From the NCBI GenBank assembly GCA_045600225.1, contig JAZRXL010000032.1, positions 1 to 57,185 on the forward strand: 57,185 nt of DNA, in the 5' to 3' direction. This DNA is from UBA1181 sp045600225. Lineage in GTDB: Bacteria; Bacteroidota; Bacteroidia; Bacteroidales; Paludibacteraceae. This document shows, piece after piece, positions 9,701 to 17,730 of this stretch (within the stretch, counting starts at the first letter, position 1; the number at the start of each line of letters is the position of its first letter). A model generated the notes under the pieces. That model had not been told where the DNA came from. It ran no database searches and worked only from the letters and a program-made list of their open reading frames with translations. Both the position numbers and the translations under genes were made by a program.

Positions 9701-10044
9701 GCCTCTAAAATTCTCTTGTTAATAAGGGTTGTAGTATCTTGTGTTGCCTCGTAATAAATGGCTTGAGGATTAGCAAGACCTAAGTTAACAAGGTCTGATT
9801 GAGGATTGATAAAAGGAACTCTTCCATCTTCAAAATCCTTTCGGTTTCTCTTGTTTGCCTGATCTATATCTCTTTGGTCTGTATCAATACAAATGAAACG
9901 GTAGGTCTCATTCATTGCCTCAAGACGTGATTTAGTAGCCGTATGAGTAGGATAACGGTTTGCGTATACCTTCTCCTTAATTTGAGTTACGGTTTGGCAT
10001 CCAGATCCTCCTAAACCGATAAAGATATGTTTTTCATTTGCCAT
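6766..10044 (-). CDS. Tubulin/FtsZ-superfamily GTPase (Tubulin_2-like)
   Basis: The 1092-residue protein opens with a Rossmann glycine loop, IFIGLGGSG (residues 7-15), and has the tubulin signature GSSNGGTGSG at 181-190, the phosphate-binding T4 loop. These place it in the tubulin-like family (Pfam Tubulin_2 type) rather than FtsZ, which is far shorter. The tubulin-like part spans about 380 residues. A charged, helical stretch (about 505-570, rich in Lys, Glu and Gln) looks like coiled coil, and about 500 further residues have no family I recognise. There is no signal peptide or membrane helix, so it is cytoplasmic. I infer a GTP-binding, possibly polymer-forming protein at the centre of the operon, 21 bases after the VWA gene and 11 before the two-TM protein gene. 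Confidence 0.88.
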   Translation of the reverse strand: MANEKHIFIGLGGSGCQTVTQIKEKVYANRYPTHTATKSRLEAMNETYRFICIDTDQRDIDQANKRNRKDFEDGRVPFINPQSDLVNLGLANPQAIYYEATQDTTTLINKRILEACSPELAVKIPDQPLGFGAGAFRIKSRIAFAHSLADFQTKLQSAISALNDVKTVGGESCTIFYWVVGSSNGGTGSGIVNDVLYHINQIHKQVVGDGDPQLILTMYMPKVYIDCNATEEKYALNAYAVFSEIQAFKEMSQSKSQNTVMHRMAFVNDYNLIDKKRKYCPFYYLIPIDIQTDKGTSLGSTHVMYHNTAEMLYILHHGAGGETFRSDIDNYMNDIMERNHEDFLVPMGYVQLHKPTDQFARYFRGRFERDVLRSWLLNADAKENAIPESQVEPLYNKLFRELDHNIKDTIADKIVASPKSELEEEVLDPTVIAKHEELPSALRLDNVYNSLEAITEEVEKAKSVEKKSEYKQVLVSSAWKQAEYWIREHGLIYAINAVDVVRNYVRALYEQQENDKKQKKIELDDKFEALRVKEANALERTLAEKVKKSNNEQIRDYQNDLGDYINDYIKLAIQDWSHDLLSDFCNNDKSDELAKLKSQLMMIKDKASEMNEQAVRYYDRLATEFGNTALDVTTVYLPMLKDICSGDGWKANNFFSRCYRNIIGADEDRAETPNRDDLTKLIVEGIYDTKNEKRLEQLMAAQYILIQRDKSAKDKDAQLIEECRFFTNPTLEDRKPEAIIEDFIDFAQQALDVAARENKNIQENWVNKKVSHFFRDLPNDQKDEVRKSLCPALFFNYNTARIEVVKKEEHLVFVAQDKDLAKEMLGYEEGNIRHRYVSGGDANSALVLKSKYGLSFRDYRIYDNIEMVYNNATFREKYHFHHDFAQFLGKITLDDLPDEVLSQHRTFAKMLILKEYEKELKPLFYKDEFDPDSYETSMYLVNDRNHTSFEIARPEAFSLSKGSLCLRKVENGKKLYDEVTGADFSIQFEEYFKLFYNRRYSETLDRMLQAILRQKKTALDASGNLLLDGNGSAIVYDGEQILKDYYPEKQKEVLKKLSLLKQQSATDDEKRLYNIFFNIIRNEYDTVHKFLS

Positions 10045-10065
10045 TTGTTATATATGTTTTAGTTA

Positions 10066-11673
10066 TTATCTATCTTTGACTCTCACGGTAATAGAATGTG
10101 TAATTGTGCGTTTATTGGGTCCACAATTAGCCTTCAACAAGGTATTTGTTTTTCTATCCAAGATTCCATCTGTAGCCAGTTTTGTGCCTACATATCCTTT
10201 GGTTGCACACCACGCGTAATATGGTTTTTTAAATAAAAGGAATGGTGATGGTTTTACTTTTGTAATGGTAAGTATCCATTCCGCACCATCCGCACGCACC
10301 TCGCCTGATTTTCCTGCACTGCAAGAGACGCATGCAGGAATCATCTTTGATACAGAATCATTATTCTCCTTATTGGTAATAATAATTTTACCTTCAAACC
10401 TATCCTTTGCATTCGTAACACAAGCCTTGATGAATAGGATAATGTATAAAATCAAAAGGAACAGTATCAAACCTGTCAACCACAATGGAAGGAAAAAAGT
10501 AAAAATCCACTGATCTTCTTTAGATAGCGAGGAAGAGATAGGTTTCTTAACACCCAATTTCTCCAACTCCGAATCGAAATCCGTAGGAAGAGAGATTCCA
10601 AGATTTAAACTATCATTCAAATAATGGAAGCCATAATTCTTGTTCTTAATCTTACCTAATTCGATGTTTAGTTCTACATCTCTTGTCGACCCATAGTTAG
10701 CTGTATCGTTTATGAAAGTGAACCCATGATCACGAAGATAGGTCGAATCAATCTTTATCTTAGAATAAAGGCGAGTAGGCACCCAATTAATATATGCGAC
10801 TGTATTACCATCAATATCTATGTCTGTTTTCATAGATACTTTCCCGGCTTTATTCTCAGAATCGATAATTGCACGCATCTTAACCACAAGGATATCTCTT
10901 CGCAACTGTTCAAACCATTGTTCAATAGCCTCTCTTGAATTTCCTGTCCTTACGATCTCCAAGCCATTTTCCGCCACACAGAAAACACTATCTCTAAGTT
11001 GGTCCAAACAATATTCTTTTTGTGCCTTGTTATCTAATCCATCTTCTGTCAACTCCACCGCAATGCAACGCACATAAGAACCCTTAATTGCAGCCTCCAA
11101 CTTACCACGCATATCGTTAAGCTCCTCTTTGGTCAATCTTCTCTTATTGAATTGATGAGGAGGCACCTTAGGAATGTTGTTCAGAAAGTCTGTAAAAGGG
11201 ATAAGAATGTTTACCTTGTACTCTGAATTTGTTGTAACAGCGTTGGAAACACCATTAATCGCCTTATAAATATTCGTATGATCACGGAACAACTGGTCAT
11301 AATTAGGATTATGATACAACTGATCCATGTTATCGCACAATGTCCTTTTCATTTCGGGAGAGATGATACCTGAGAATCCCAATGGATTTTTTATCTCTGT
11401 ACCAAAAGGAATAATGGTCACCTTATCTCCGTTAGGCAGTGCCTGGATAAATGTCTTCAAAAGGGGAACCATTGTCTTCTCATGAACATCCATAGAACCG
11501 GACACATCAATGGTAAACACATAATGTGCATGGCATTTATCAATGTCATCGTGGAATATTTCAGTCAATTGAGGGAATGTGCTTTCCAAATATTGAAGGG
11601 GAGATTGAGCCATCACTCTCAACCCAATAATAGACAAAAGGACAACAAAAAATAGTTTTAATCTGTATCTCAT
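10066..11673 (-). CDS. VWA-domain protein, secreted and membrane-anchored
   Basis: The 535-residue protein has a signal peptide (1-22, ending VMA-Q), a von Willebrand factor A domain with the metal-binding MIDAS start DVSGS at 56-60 and a downstream DHTNIYKA threonine, a membrane helix at about 393-420, and a C-terminal tail of about 110 residues. The VWA domain should face the periplasm and the tail the cytoplasm, so it could pass a signal across the inner membrane. The ATG follows the predicted promoter at 11705-11735 by about 30 bases, making this the first gene of the tubulin-like operon. VWA domains often act as metal-dependent protein-binding modules; the partner is unknown. Confidence 0.85.
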   Translation of the reverse strand: MRYRLKLFFVVLLSIIGLRVMAQSPLQYLESTFPQLTEIFHDDIDKCHAHYVFTIDVSGSMDVHEKTMVPLLKTFIQALPNGDKVTIIPFGTEIKNPLGFSGIISPEMKRTLCDNMDQLYHNPNYDQLFRDHTNIYKAINGVSNAVTTNSEYKVNILIPFTDFLNNIPKVPPHQFNKRRLTKEELNDMRGKLEAAIKGSYVRCIAVELTEDGLDNKAQKEYCLDQLRDSVFCVAENGLEIVRTGNSREAIEQWFEQLRRDILVVKMRAIIDSENKAGKVSMKTDIDIDGNTVAYINWVPTRLYSKIKIDSTYLRDHGFTFINDTANYGSTRDVELNIELGKIKNKNYGFHYLNDSLNLGISLPTDFDSELEKLGVKKPISSSLSKEDQWIFTFFLPLWLTGLILFLLILYIILFIKACVTNAKDRFEGKIIITNKENNDSVSKMIPACVSCSAGKSGEVRADGAEWILTITKVKPSPFLLFKKPYYAWCATKGYVGTKLATDGILDRKTNTLLKANCGPNKRTITHSITVRVKDR

Positions 11674-11704
11674 TACGTTCTATTTACTATTACATAATTT
11701 TCTA

Positions 11705-11735
11705 CAAGTTTACGAAAAAATATGATAAAAACAAA
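11705..11735 (-). promoter_or_regulatory. Promoter of the VWA/tubulin-like operon
   Basis: The minus strand shows TTTG (11735-11732), 19 bases, then TAAACTTG (11712-11705), one mismatch from TAnnTTTG. It is the only good promoter match before the six co-directional genes ending with ung. Its TTTG lies in the T-rich tail of the weak hairpin after the alcohol dehydrogenase gene. Confidence 0.6.
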
Positions 11736-11749
11736 GGGCAACTTCGCCC
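11736..11749 (-). terminator. Weak terminator-like hairpin after the alcohol dehydrogenase gene
   Basis: GGGC and GCCC pair across six bases, and the minus strand continues TTTGTTTTTATC. The stem is only four base pairs, so termination would be weak. It lies 37 bases beyond the dehydrogenase stop. Confidence 0.35.
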
Positions 11750-11750
11750 C

Positions 11751-11784
11751 AATTCTTAATTCTTAACTCTTAATTCATAATTCT
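11751..11784. repeat. Short AT-rich imperfect tandem repeat
   Basis: Three to four imperfect copies of a unit like AATTCTTA follow one another (AATTCTTAATTCTTAA, then CTCTTAATTCATAATTCTC). A related piece, ACTCTTAATTC, appears again at about 30673 beside the AraC-type gene. Low-complexity repeats of this kind occur between genes in Bacteroidales; I see no function. Confidence 0.45.
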
Positions 11785-11786
11785 CC

Positions 11787-12974
11787 TCACCCTACAGCCC
11801 TCATTATTTTCGCAAAGTGCTCTCTTGTGAAGAAGACCGGACATGGATATAGAGGATTTGCTTCCTTGTCGGCCCAAGTAATCATCTTTTCAAGGTTATC
11901 TTCTTGTAGGACACCGAATTTATCAGGGATCTCCATCATCGTATTCATCTTGCGAATAGCATCAATAAACGCAGAGGCTTTCCTATTCGCATCTCCATTG
12001 CAATCAATAGAGATCAAATCACATAGATGAGCCAGCGCATCATTAGCAGCTGGGCGATACGCCTCCAAAACATAAGGAAGGATCACTGCATTTGCCAATC
12101 CGTGTTGGATATGATACTGTCCTCCGAAGGTATGGGCAATGGCATGTACATAACCAACTCCTGCAACTGTAAAAGCAATGCCTGCATTGTATGATGCTAA
12201 CAACATCTTCTCTCTTGCTTCAAGATCATTACCATCTTGATATGCTTTGGGTAGATAGGTGAATATGTCACGAATGGCAGATTCTGCCTTCTCCCTTACA
12301 TCATTGATGTGATACAATGAGTTTAGATAAGTTTCCACGGCATGTGTCAAAGCATCCATACCCGTATAGGCCGTTAACGAAGGTGGCATGCTCATAGTTA
12401 ACTCTGCATCCAACACAGCTACGTTGGGACACAATACTGGGTCTGCCACCGCATATTTACGTCCAATGGTATCATCTGTCACAACCGCCGCTATCGTACA
12501 TTCCGAACCTGTTCCCGAGGTCGTTGGGACCGCCACGAAGAAAGGTATCTCTTTTCTAACTTTCAAAACTCCATCCAAATCTTGAATGGTTTTGTTAGGA
12601 CGAACAACAATGGCTCCCATAGCCTTGGCTGCATCCATATTGGAACCACCTCCAATGGCAACTATACCATCACATTTGTTCTCTTTGTACAATCGCGCCA
12701 TCTCCGTTATCTGAGATGCTGGCGGATCTGGTTTTACTTCTGCATATAAGAAAGAAGCTGGTAAATTCTCCATCAATTTCAAAACTGCCTCCGATTTACC
12801 AATACGCGCACCGGTAACGATCATAGGACACTTTATTCCATTCCCTTTCAGTATGTTTGGAATCTGTTGTACACTACCCTTTCCACACACCAACTGAGGT
12901 TGACGATGGGGCATAAATCGATTTACCACAGAAAATACCCCCTGAAAAATTTTACTATATGTTCTATTACCCAT
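11787..12974 (-). CDS. Iron-containing alcohol dehydrogenase
   Basis: This 395-residue cytoplasmic enzyme belongs to the group III, iron-dependent alcohol dehydrogenases, which interconvert alcohols and aldehydes or ketones with NAD(P)H. The nucleotide-binding GGGSNMDAAK is at about 107-116, and the metal-ligand region holds YTGMDALTHAVE, HAIAHTFGG and HIQHG. Length is normal. The substrate cannot be assigned from sequence. It starts 46 bases after the RDD protein gene on the same strand with no clear promoter between, so the two may be co-transcribed. It separates the tubulin-like operon from the SpoIIM/MoxR cluster. Confidence 0.92.
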   Translation of the reverse strand: MGNRTYSKIFQGVFSVVNRFMPHRQPQLVCGKGSVQQIPNILKGNGIKCPMIVTGARIGKSEAVLKLMENLPASFLYAEVKPDPPASQITEMARLYKENKCDGIVAIGGGSNMDAAKAMGAIVVRPNKTIQDLDGVLKVRKEIPFFVAVPTTSGTGSECTIAAVVTDDTIGRKYAVADPVLCPNVAVLDAELTMSMPPSLTAYTGMDALTHAVETYLNSLYHINDVREKAESAIRDIFTYLPKAYQDGNDLEAREKMLLASYNAGIAFTVAGVGYVHAIAHTFGGQYHIQHGLANAVILPYVLEAYRPAANDALAHLCDLISIDCNGDANRKASAFIDAIRKMNTMMEIPDKFGVLQEDNLEKMITWADKEANPLYPCPVFFTREHFAKIMRAVG

Positions 12975-13020
12975 AATTAGTATAAATTAATTTCAACTCA
13001 ATTTAATATCACAAGCAATG

Positions 13021-13725
13021 TTACTGTATCTTCCAATAGTTGTAGTCGTTATAGACTTGTATCAAAAAATCCTTATCGCTCAGATCCTGTTTCTCCACAT
13101 CCATTTGTTTGAGAATACGCTTGGCATATGCCGATTGTTGAGACACATAATTAGGATGATACAATGCCTTTAGAATAAGCTGTTCATCCTCATCACTCAA
13201 CACCTTTATCTCCTCCTCACCATAGATTGGTTCATAATCATCTTCAATATATCTGTAATCATCAGAAATCGACACTTTCACATCCTTCTGACTCTTCTCT
13301 TTCACCACATAACAACCACTTGTCATATCTCCTAGGCGTTGGTTGTGTTTTGAGATTAGCACAAATCCAACAATCATCTCATCGATAGGATATAGAATCC
13401 AACGAAGGAAACATTGCTGAAAACATGGCGGTTGGCACTCGTTGGTCACCACCTTGATCTTCATCGCCCACTTTCCTATGGTTTTCCCATGCCACAAATA
13501 TTCTGTCATAAGATTCATCAGATAAATGATGACATATAAACAAACAGACAAAAATTCCCGTGTGGAAAAATAGCCCTGATTACTCACAAAGCTGAAGACC
13601 AATATTATTAGAACAAGCTGTATAGTTCTATCGATGATCACAGCGAAAATACGACTTTCCAGCCCTGCCATCGTATAATTCAGCTTTACATATTGTCCGT
13701 TGACTATTTCTACTTTTTCTTTCAT
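13021..13725 (-). CDS. RDD-family membrane protein
   Basis: The protein has 234 residues when started at the ATG at 13725 (MKEKVEIVNGQY). The longer frame from 13761 would add 12 hydrophobic residues and run over the -7 element, so I reject it. The N-terminal half has the RDD pattern: an early Arg-Asp pair (AVIIDR), hydrophobic helices, HGKTIGKWAMKIKVV and RWILYPID. The last 90 residues are acidic and probably cytoplasmic. RDD proteins are small membrane proteins, some with proposed transport roles. Here it diverges from the SpoIIM-DUF4129-DUF4350-MoxR-DUF58 genes, with which it often travels in Bacteroidetes. Confidence 0.88.
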   Translation of the reverse strand: MKEKVEIVNGQYVKLNYTMAGLESRIFAVIIDRTIQLVLIILVFSFVSNQGYFSTREFLSVCLYVIIYLMNLMTEYLWHGKTIGKWAMKIKVVTNECQPPCFQQCFLRWILYPIDEMIVGFVLISKHNQRLGDMTSGCYVVKEKSQKDVKVSISDDYRYIEDDYEPIYGEEEIKVLSDEDEQLILKALYHPNYVSQQSAYAKRILKQMDVEKQDLSDKDFLIQVYNDYNYWKIQ

Positions 13726-13739
13726 TATTCTTAGATATA

Positions 13740-13770
13740 TTGCAAAAATAACAATAATCATTTACCTTTG
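13740..13770 (+). promoter_or_regulatory. Promoter of the SpoIIM-MoxR-DUF58 operon
   Basis: TTG at 13740-13742, 20 bases, then TACCTTTG at 13763-13770, a full TAnnTTTG match. The start codon follows 22 bases later. The TTG directly abuts the -7 element of the opposite promoter (13743-13750), so the two divergent promoters share bases and probably exclude one another. Confidence 0.65.
13743..13750 (-). promoter_or_regulatory. -7 element for the RDD gene
   Basis: The minus strand reads TATTTTTG, a full match to TAnnTTTG, 17 bases before the chosen ATG at 13725. I see no good TTTG at the usual upstream distance. The element supports the shorter RDD start. Confidence 0.5.
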
Positions 13771-13792
13771 ACGATGAATTAAAGATTTTTCA

Positions 13793-14758
13793 ATGAAGGA
13801 GCATATTTTTGTAAAACAAAACAAATCTAAATGGTTGAGGTACGAAAAGGATTTAGGTAATATCGAAAGCCTTTCAACCTCCTCTGTTGCAAAAATATAC
13901 CAAGATGTTACAGCAGACTTGGCATACGCTCAAAGCCAATATCCCGAGGCACGCGTCACCTCCTACCTTAACAATTTAGCATTATCCTTACACGACTATA
14001 TCTATACACCAAAGTCGCGTGATTTTGTTGATTCCGTTGTTAAATTCTTCACCCACGACATCCCTCACAATTTGGCTGATGCTCATCTTGAGTTAAGATT
14101 ATCCTTCATCATATTCTCCCTTTTTACCATCGCTGGCATTATCCTTGCCATGCAAGATGAGCATAATATCATCAATGTATTGGGACCTGAATATGTGGAG
14201 ATGACATTAGAAAATATTCGAAACGGTGTTCCAACTGATGTATATGGACACTCTCCTTCTGGCAATATGTTCCTTTACATTGCTTTAAACAACCTTCGGG
14301 TAGATCTCAACACCTACATGTGGGGTATTATACCCATCTTAGGTCCTGGGTATATTTTGATGAAGAACGGTATAATGTTGGGAGAATTCCAAACACTATT
14401 CTTCCTCCATGGAGCAGGGTTTCAATCTATGACAGCCATCTGGATTCACGGAGCCATAGAGATCTCCTCCATCATCATTGGTGGTGCTGCAGGTTTCGCT
14501 TTAGGTTTCGGATGGGTATTCCCAAAGAACTATGCACGAAAAGAGTCATTAAAACGAAGCGGGTTGAGAAGCGTGAAAATTTTGTTGTCTATCATTCCGC
14601 TTACCATTCTGGCAGCCTTCCTCGAAAGCTTTGTAACAAGATTAACAGGACTTCCTTTAATCGTAAAGTTACTGATCATTTTAGGTTCATTTGCATTTAT
14701 CCTCTTCTATTATGTTTATATTCCACAAAAAATAAGGAAAGGAGAATATAACCTATGA
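13793..14758 (+). CDS. SpoIIM-like (stage II sporulation protein M family) membrane protein
   Basis: The 321-residue protein has a soluble N-terminal part of about 100 residues followed by about five membrane helices, with the family pattern of glycine-rich segments around HGAIEISSIIIGGAAGFALG. This is the DUF95/SpoIIM family, found in many non-spore-formers. The B. subtilis member acts with peptidoglycan hydrolases during engulfment, but in Bacteroidetes its role is unknown and no sporulation is implied. It is the first gene of a tight operon: its stop overlaps the DUF4129 start by 4 bases (ATGA). Confidence 0.88.
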   Translation: MKEHIFVKQNKSKWLRYEKDLGNIESLSTSSVAKIYQDVTADLAYAQSQYPEARVTSYLNNLALSLHDYIYTPKSRDFVDSVVKFFTHDIPHNLADAHLELRLSFIIFSLFTIAGIILAMQDEHNIINVLGPEYVEMTLENIRNGVPTDVYGHSPSGNMFLYIALNNLRVDLNTYMWGIIPILGPGYILMKNGIMLGEFQTLFFLHGAGFQSMTAIWIHGAIEISSIIIGGAAGFALGFGWVFPKNYARKESLKRSGLRSVKILLSIIPLTILAAFLESFVTRLTGLPLIVKLLIILGSFAFILFYYVYIPQKIRKGEYNL

Positions 14759-15528
14759 GACATATCGTAATCATACCACTGTTGAAGGGAATTCTTCTTT
14801 CTTTTGTCCTTCTCTTTTCTACGAACATATATTCGGAAGAGAATGATCTGTCAGATGAGACAGAGAAGCTATGGTTAGAAGATGAAGATACGGAAGAGAA
14901 TGATGAAATGGATGTTGACACCACAGAAACGTTTGAAAAGAATAATGCTAACACAAAACTTGATCTGGAAGAGGCTAGAAATTATGTTAGTAATCATTAT
15001 GTTAACTATGGTCCCGGCAATAAAATGATACTTGAAGAAGAGAGTGATTCCTGGGATCTATCTTTCCTAGATTTAGGAAACTTTCAAACTGAACCCATAT
15101 ATTGGATATTAGCCTTTTCTTTTGTCTTCTTGATCGTTGTATTCATTGCCATTTCGATAGACAAGATGAGAAGAAATCACTCTCAAAAAGTATATCAAGA
15201 AATTGCAGAGAAGGAGGGTGTCTCACTCACCATATCAGGAGAGGTGGAGAGATACATAAAAGAAAAAAACTACAAAGAGGCCATTCGTGTATTATATGTA
15301 CGCACACTTATATGGCTCAATAGGAAAAAGATGATACAATGGGAGAAATCAAAAACTCCTACTGAATACTACTACGAGCTGACTAGTTCTTCTCGAAAAA
15401 AGGATTTTCTACTCTTAACCCGTATCTTTTTGACTGCCAGATACGATAATGCTGAAGTAGATCTTTCCATGGTAGAACAGGCACTCGAATGTTCAAAATC
15501 TATAATGAAAAGCAATAATGGTAAGTAA
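14755..15528 (+). CDS. DUF4129-domain membrane protein
   Basis: The 257-residue protein has a signal peptide (1-26), a very acidic, low-complexity periplasmic stretch (about 28-70), one membrane helix (about 113-135) and a C-terminal cytoplasmic domain. The pattern IKEKNYKEAIRVLYVRTL, then a conserved W and KTPTEYYYEL, is that of DUF4129. This domain regularly accompanies DUF58, MoxR and transglutaminase-like proteins, and its function is not known. The start codon overlaps the SpoIIM stop and the end overlaps the DUF4350 gene by 11 bases. Confidence 0.85.
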   Translation: MRHIVIIPLLKGILLSFVLLFSTNIYSEENDLSDETEKLWLEDEDTEENDEMDVDTTETFEKNNANTKLDLEEARNYVSNHYVNYGPGNKMILEEESDSWDLSFLDLGNFQTEPIYWILAFSFVFLIVVFIAISIDKMRRNHSQKVYQEIAEKEGVSLTISGEVERYIKEKNYKEAIRVLYVRTLIWLNRKKMIQWEKSKTPTEYYYELTSSSRKKDFLLLTRIFLTARYDNAEVDLSMVEQALECSKSIMKSNNGK

Positions 15529-16747
15529 ATGGTTAAGACATATTATTGGGGCTATTTTACTTATCACGCTAAATGCCTGTGATGATAGTCCCGTAAGAGA
15601 TTGGAGTCCAACATTAAACAACGATGGCTACGAGCCTCTTTCAATGGGCCACTTGTGTGGATCATTAGAATGGGCTGGTAGTGTAGATTCGGAGGTTGGT
15701 GGTGTAAATATGGATTACAAGTTCATGGAACCAGGCATCCATCCTACCTCAATTGATACGATACAAAAGAATCTGCTATGGGTAAGCTTGAACAAATACA
15801 ATAGCCGCTATGACCAACGCATACTGAAACGATGCGAACAAGGATTCTCCACCATCATCGCCACAGATGATTTTGGAGCATTGGCAAGATCAACACCAAG
15901 TCCCTACAATTCAAAAGTTTTTTCCCGTGAGGTTATGACTCACCGGGGATGCAAGGTATCTAAAATCGAGTATCTCACAACAGGAGTAGCATATAACTAT
16001 CCGTCACAGATGTGTGCGTCGCGCATTAACTTTGACCAAAACAAATGGTATGCTAATTTCGAAAGTCACGAAATCATAGCAACCATTGATAACGAACCTA
16101 TTGCAATCAAGTACAAACACCCTAATGGAAGTTGTGTACTACTCATCTCCACCCCTCTTCTATTTACCAACTATGGCGTTTTTTATGAAGATAATATTGA
16201 ACTGATCATCCATCTACTAAACGAAACGGGTGAGAATGGATGGATGACACTGATCGAAACAAAGGAGAGCGCCAACGAGTTGCATAAAACACAAAGGATG
16301 GAATCGACAACGGATAATGCACCAATGGAGTTAGGAGTGAAAGATGAATTGAGAGATTATGCGCTCATAGGTCTCTTCATAGCTTTCCTACTCTTCTGTG
16401 CAAAAAGGCGAGAACGAATTATTCCAGTGATTGAAGAACCTAAAAACAGGACTGTCTCTTTTGCAAAACAAATTAGCAAAAACTATCTTTGGAGAAAGGA
16501 ACATCAGGCTATTCTAAAAAGAAAATATATCATATTCCTTGATACGCTAAAGGAGCGTACCAATTTGGATTTCAACAATATGGATGATTTTCAAACCAAT
16601 GTATCAACACTAAAAGAGATAACTGGCATCGAAGGACTTGAACCCTTCTTCAAAAAAATGAACAAGATTCAAGTAATGGATGTTGACAAGGAGAATTTGA
16701 TTAAGTATATAAACAAGATGAATTTGATAATCAGTAAATTGAAATAA
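15518..16747 (+). CDS. DUF4350-domain lipoprotein/membrane protein
   Basis: The 409-residue protein starts with a lipoprotein-type signal ending LITLNAC (Cys21), followed by a periplasmic domain of about 260 residues and a membrane helix at about 283-300 (DYALIGLFIAFLLF). About 105 cytoplasmic residues end the protein. Order and context match DUF4350 proteins, which follow DUF4129 in MoxR gene clusters of Bacteroidetes. The first domain may be a glutamine-amidotransferase-like fold, as in other DUF4350 proteins; I see no catalytic cysteine. It overlaps the previous gene by 11 bases and stands one base before the MoxR gene. Confidence 0.75.
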   Translation: MVSKWLRHIIGAILLITLNACDDSPVRDWSPTLNNDGYEPLSMGHLCGSLEWAGSVDSEVGGVNMDYKFMEPGIHPTSIDTIQKNLLWVSLNKYNSRYDQRILKRCEQGFSTIIATDDFGALARSTPSPYNSKVFSREVMTHRGCKVSKIEYLTTGVAYNYPSQMCASRINFDQNKWYANFESHEIIATIDNEPIAIKYKHPNGSCVLLISTPLLFTNYGVFYEDNIELIIHLLNETGENGWMTLIETKESANELHKTQRMESTTDNAPMELGVKDELRDYALIGLFIAFLLFCAKRRERIIPVIEEPKNRTVSFAKQISKNYLWRKEHQAILKRKYIIFLDTLKERTNLDFNNMDDFQTNVSTLKEITGIEGLEPFFKKMNKIQVMDVDKENLIKYINKMNLIISKLK

Positions 16748-16748
16748 T

Positions 16749-17720
16749 ATGGAAAAAAATGTAGAGATAATTACGGATCTTCGTTTCCAAGATAAGATTG
16801 AGCAATTGAAAGCCAATGTATCTTCTGTGATAGTAGGACAAGAGAAGATGCTCGACCTACTTCTCACAGCGGTGCTTGCAGATGGACATACCTTAATTGA
16901 GGGTGTACCGGGTGTTGCAAAGACCCTTACTGCCCGACTATTGGCAAGACTCATCAGTGCAGATTTTTCTCGTATGCAATTCACATCAGACCTTATGCCT
17001 TCTGATGTTTTAGGCACGAATGTATTCAATATGAGCACAAGTACATTCGAATTCCATAAAGGTCCCGCGTTTGGTGATATTATCTTGGTAGATGAGATCA
17101 ACCGAGCACCAGCCAAAACGCAGTCTGCCCTTTTTGAGTTGATGGAGGAACGACAAACAACCATCGACGGAAAGTGCCACAGGATGGGTGACATCTATAC
17201 CATCATAGCAACTCAGAACCCTATTGAACAAGAGGGCACATACCGTTTGCCTGAAGCTCAGTTAGATCGTTTTCTTTTCAAAATAAATGTTGGATACCCC
17301 ACAATTGAGGAAGAAGTGAAGATTATTCAATCTCACAATTCAAATCGAAAATTCACTAAATTAGAAAACATCAATCCAATTATTACAAAAGAGGAACTAT
17401 TGGATCTTCGAGAGATGGCGCACAATGTCTTTATCGATGAAAAGTTGATTCAATACATTGCGATGCTAATACAAGAGACTCGATCAAACAAGTCTATCTA
17501 CATCGGAGCCTCTCCACGTGCTTCTATCGCCTTCCTTCACGCAGCCAAAGCGTACGCATTAATCCAAGGACGATCATTTGTGATCCCAGATGATATCAAG
17601 ATACTTGCATACCCTACTCTCTGCCATCGTATCATCCTTACAGCAGAGGCAGAAATGGAAGGACTTACCATCAACAAGGTAATAACAGAGATGATAGAAC
17701 GAGTAGAAGCTCCTAAATAA
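16749..17720 (+). CDS. MoxR-family AAA+ ATPase
   Basis: This 323-residue cytoplasmic ATPase has Walker A GVPGVAKT at 52-59, Walker B with ILVDEINRAP at about 113, the sensor region TIIATQNPIEQEGTYRLPEAQ, and a C-terminal lid with SPRASIAF. MoxR ATPases act as chaperones that mature or insert metal centres into partner complexes, commonly with VWA proteins. Here no VWA gene is in the operon, but one lies about 5 kb away in the tubulin-like operon. It is one base after DUF4350 and 10 bases before DUF58, both conserved partners. Confidence 0.94.
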   Translation: MEKNVEIITDLRFQDKIEQLKANVSSVIVGQEKMLDLLLTAVLADGHTLIEGVPGVAKTLTARLLARLISADFSRMQFTSDLMPSDVLGTNVFNMSTSTFEFHKGPAFGDIILVDEINRAPAKTQSALFELMEERQTTIDGKCHRMGDIYTIIATQNPIEQEGTYRLPEAQLDRFLFKINVGYPTIEEEVKIIQSHNSNRKFTKLENINPIITKEELLDLREMAHNVFIDEKLIQYIAMLIQETRSNKSIYIGASPRASIAFLHAAKAYALIQGRSFVIPDDIKILAYPTLCHRIILTAEAEMEGLTINKVITEMIERVEAPK

Positions 17721-17730
17721 GACAACGGTT

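Noticed and set aside
6766..10044. Assignment of the tubulin-like gene as ftsZ
   Set aside because: It is almost three times too long, has no FtsZ C-terminal peptide and is not in a division and cell-wall cluster.
6766..10044. Impression of high-expression codon use (CGT for Arg) in the tubulin-like gene
   Set aside because: A short manual sample showed a mix of CGT, AGA and CGA in this gene and its neighbour, so the difference is not supported.
11751..11784. AT-rich repeat as a possible CRISPR or attachment site
   Set aside because: Units are about 10 bases, imperfect and without spacers, and no integrase or cas gene is near.
13793..14758. SpoIIM-like gene as a sign of sporulation
   Set aside because: The family is common in non-sporulating bacteria and here belongs to a MoxR/DUF58 cluster; no other sporulation gene is present.
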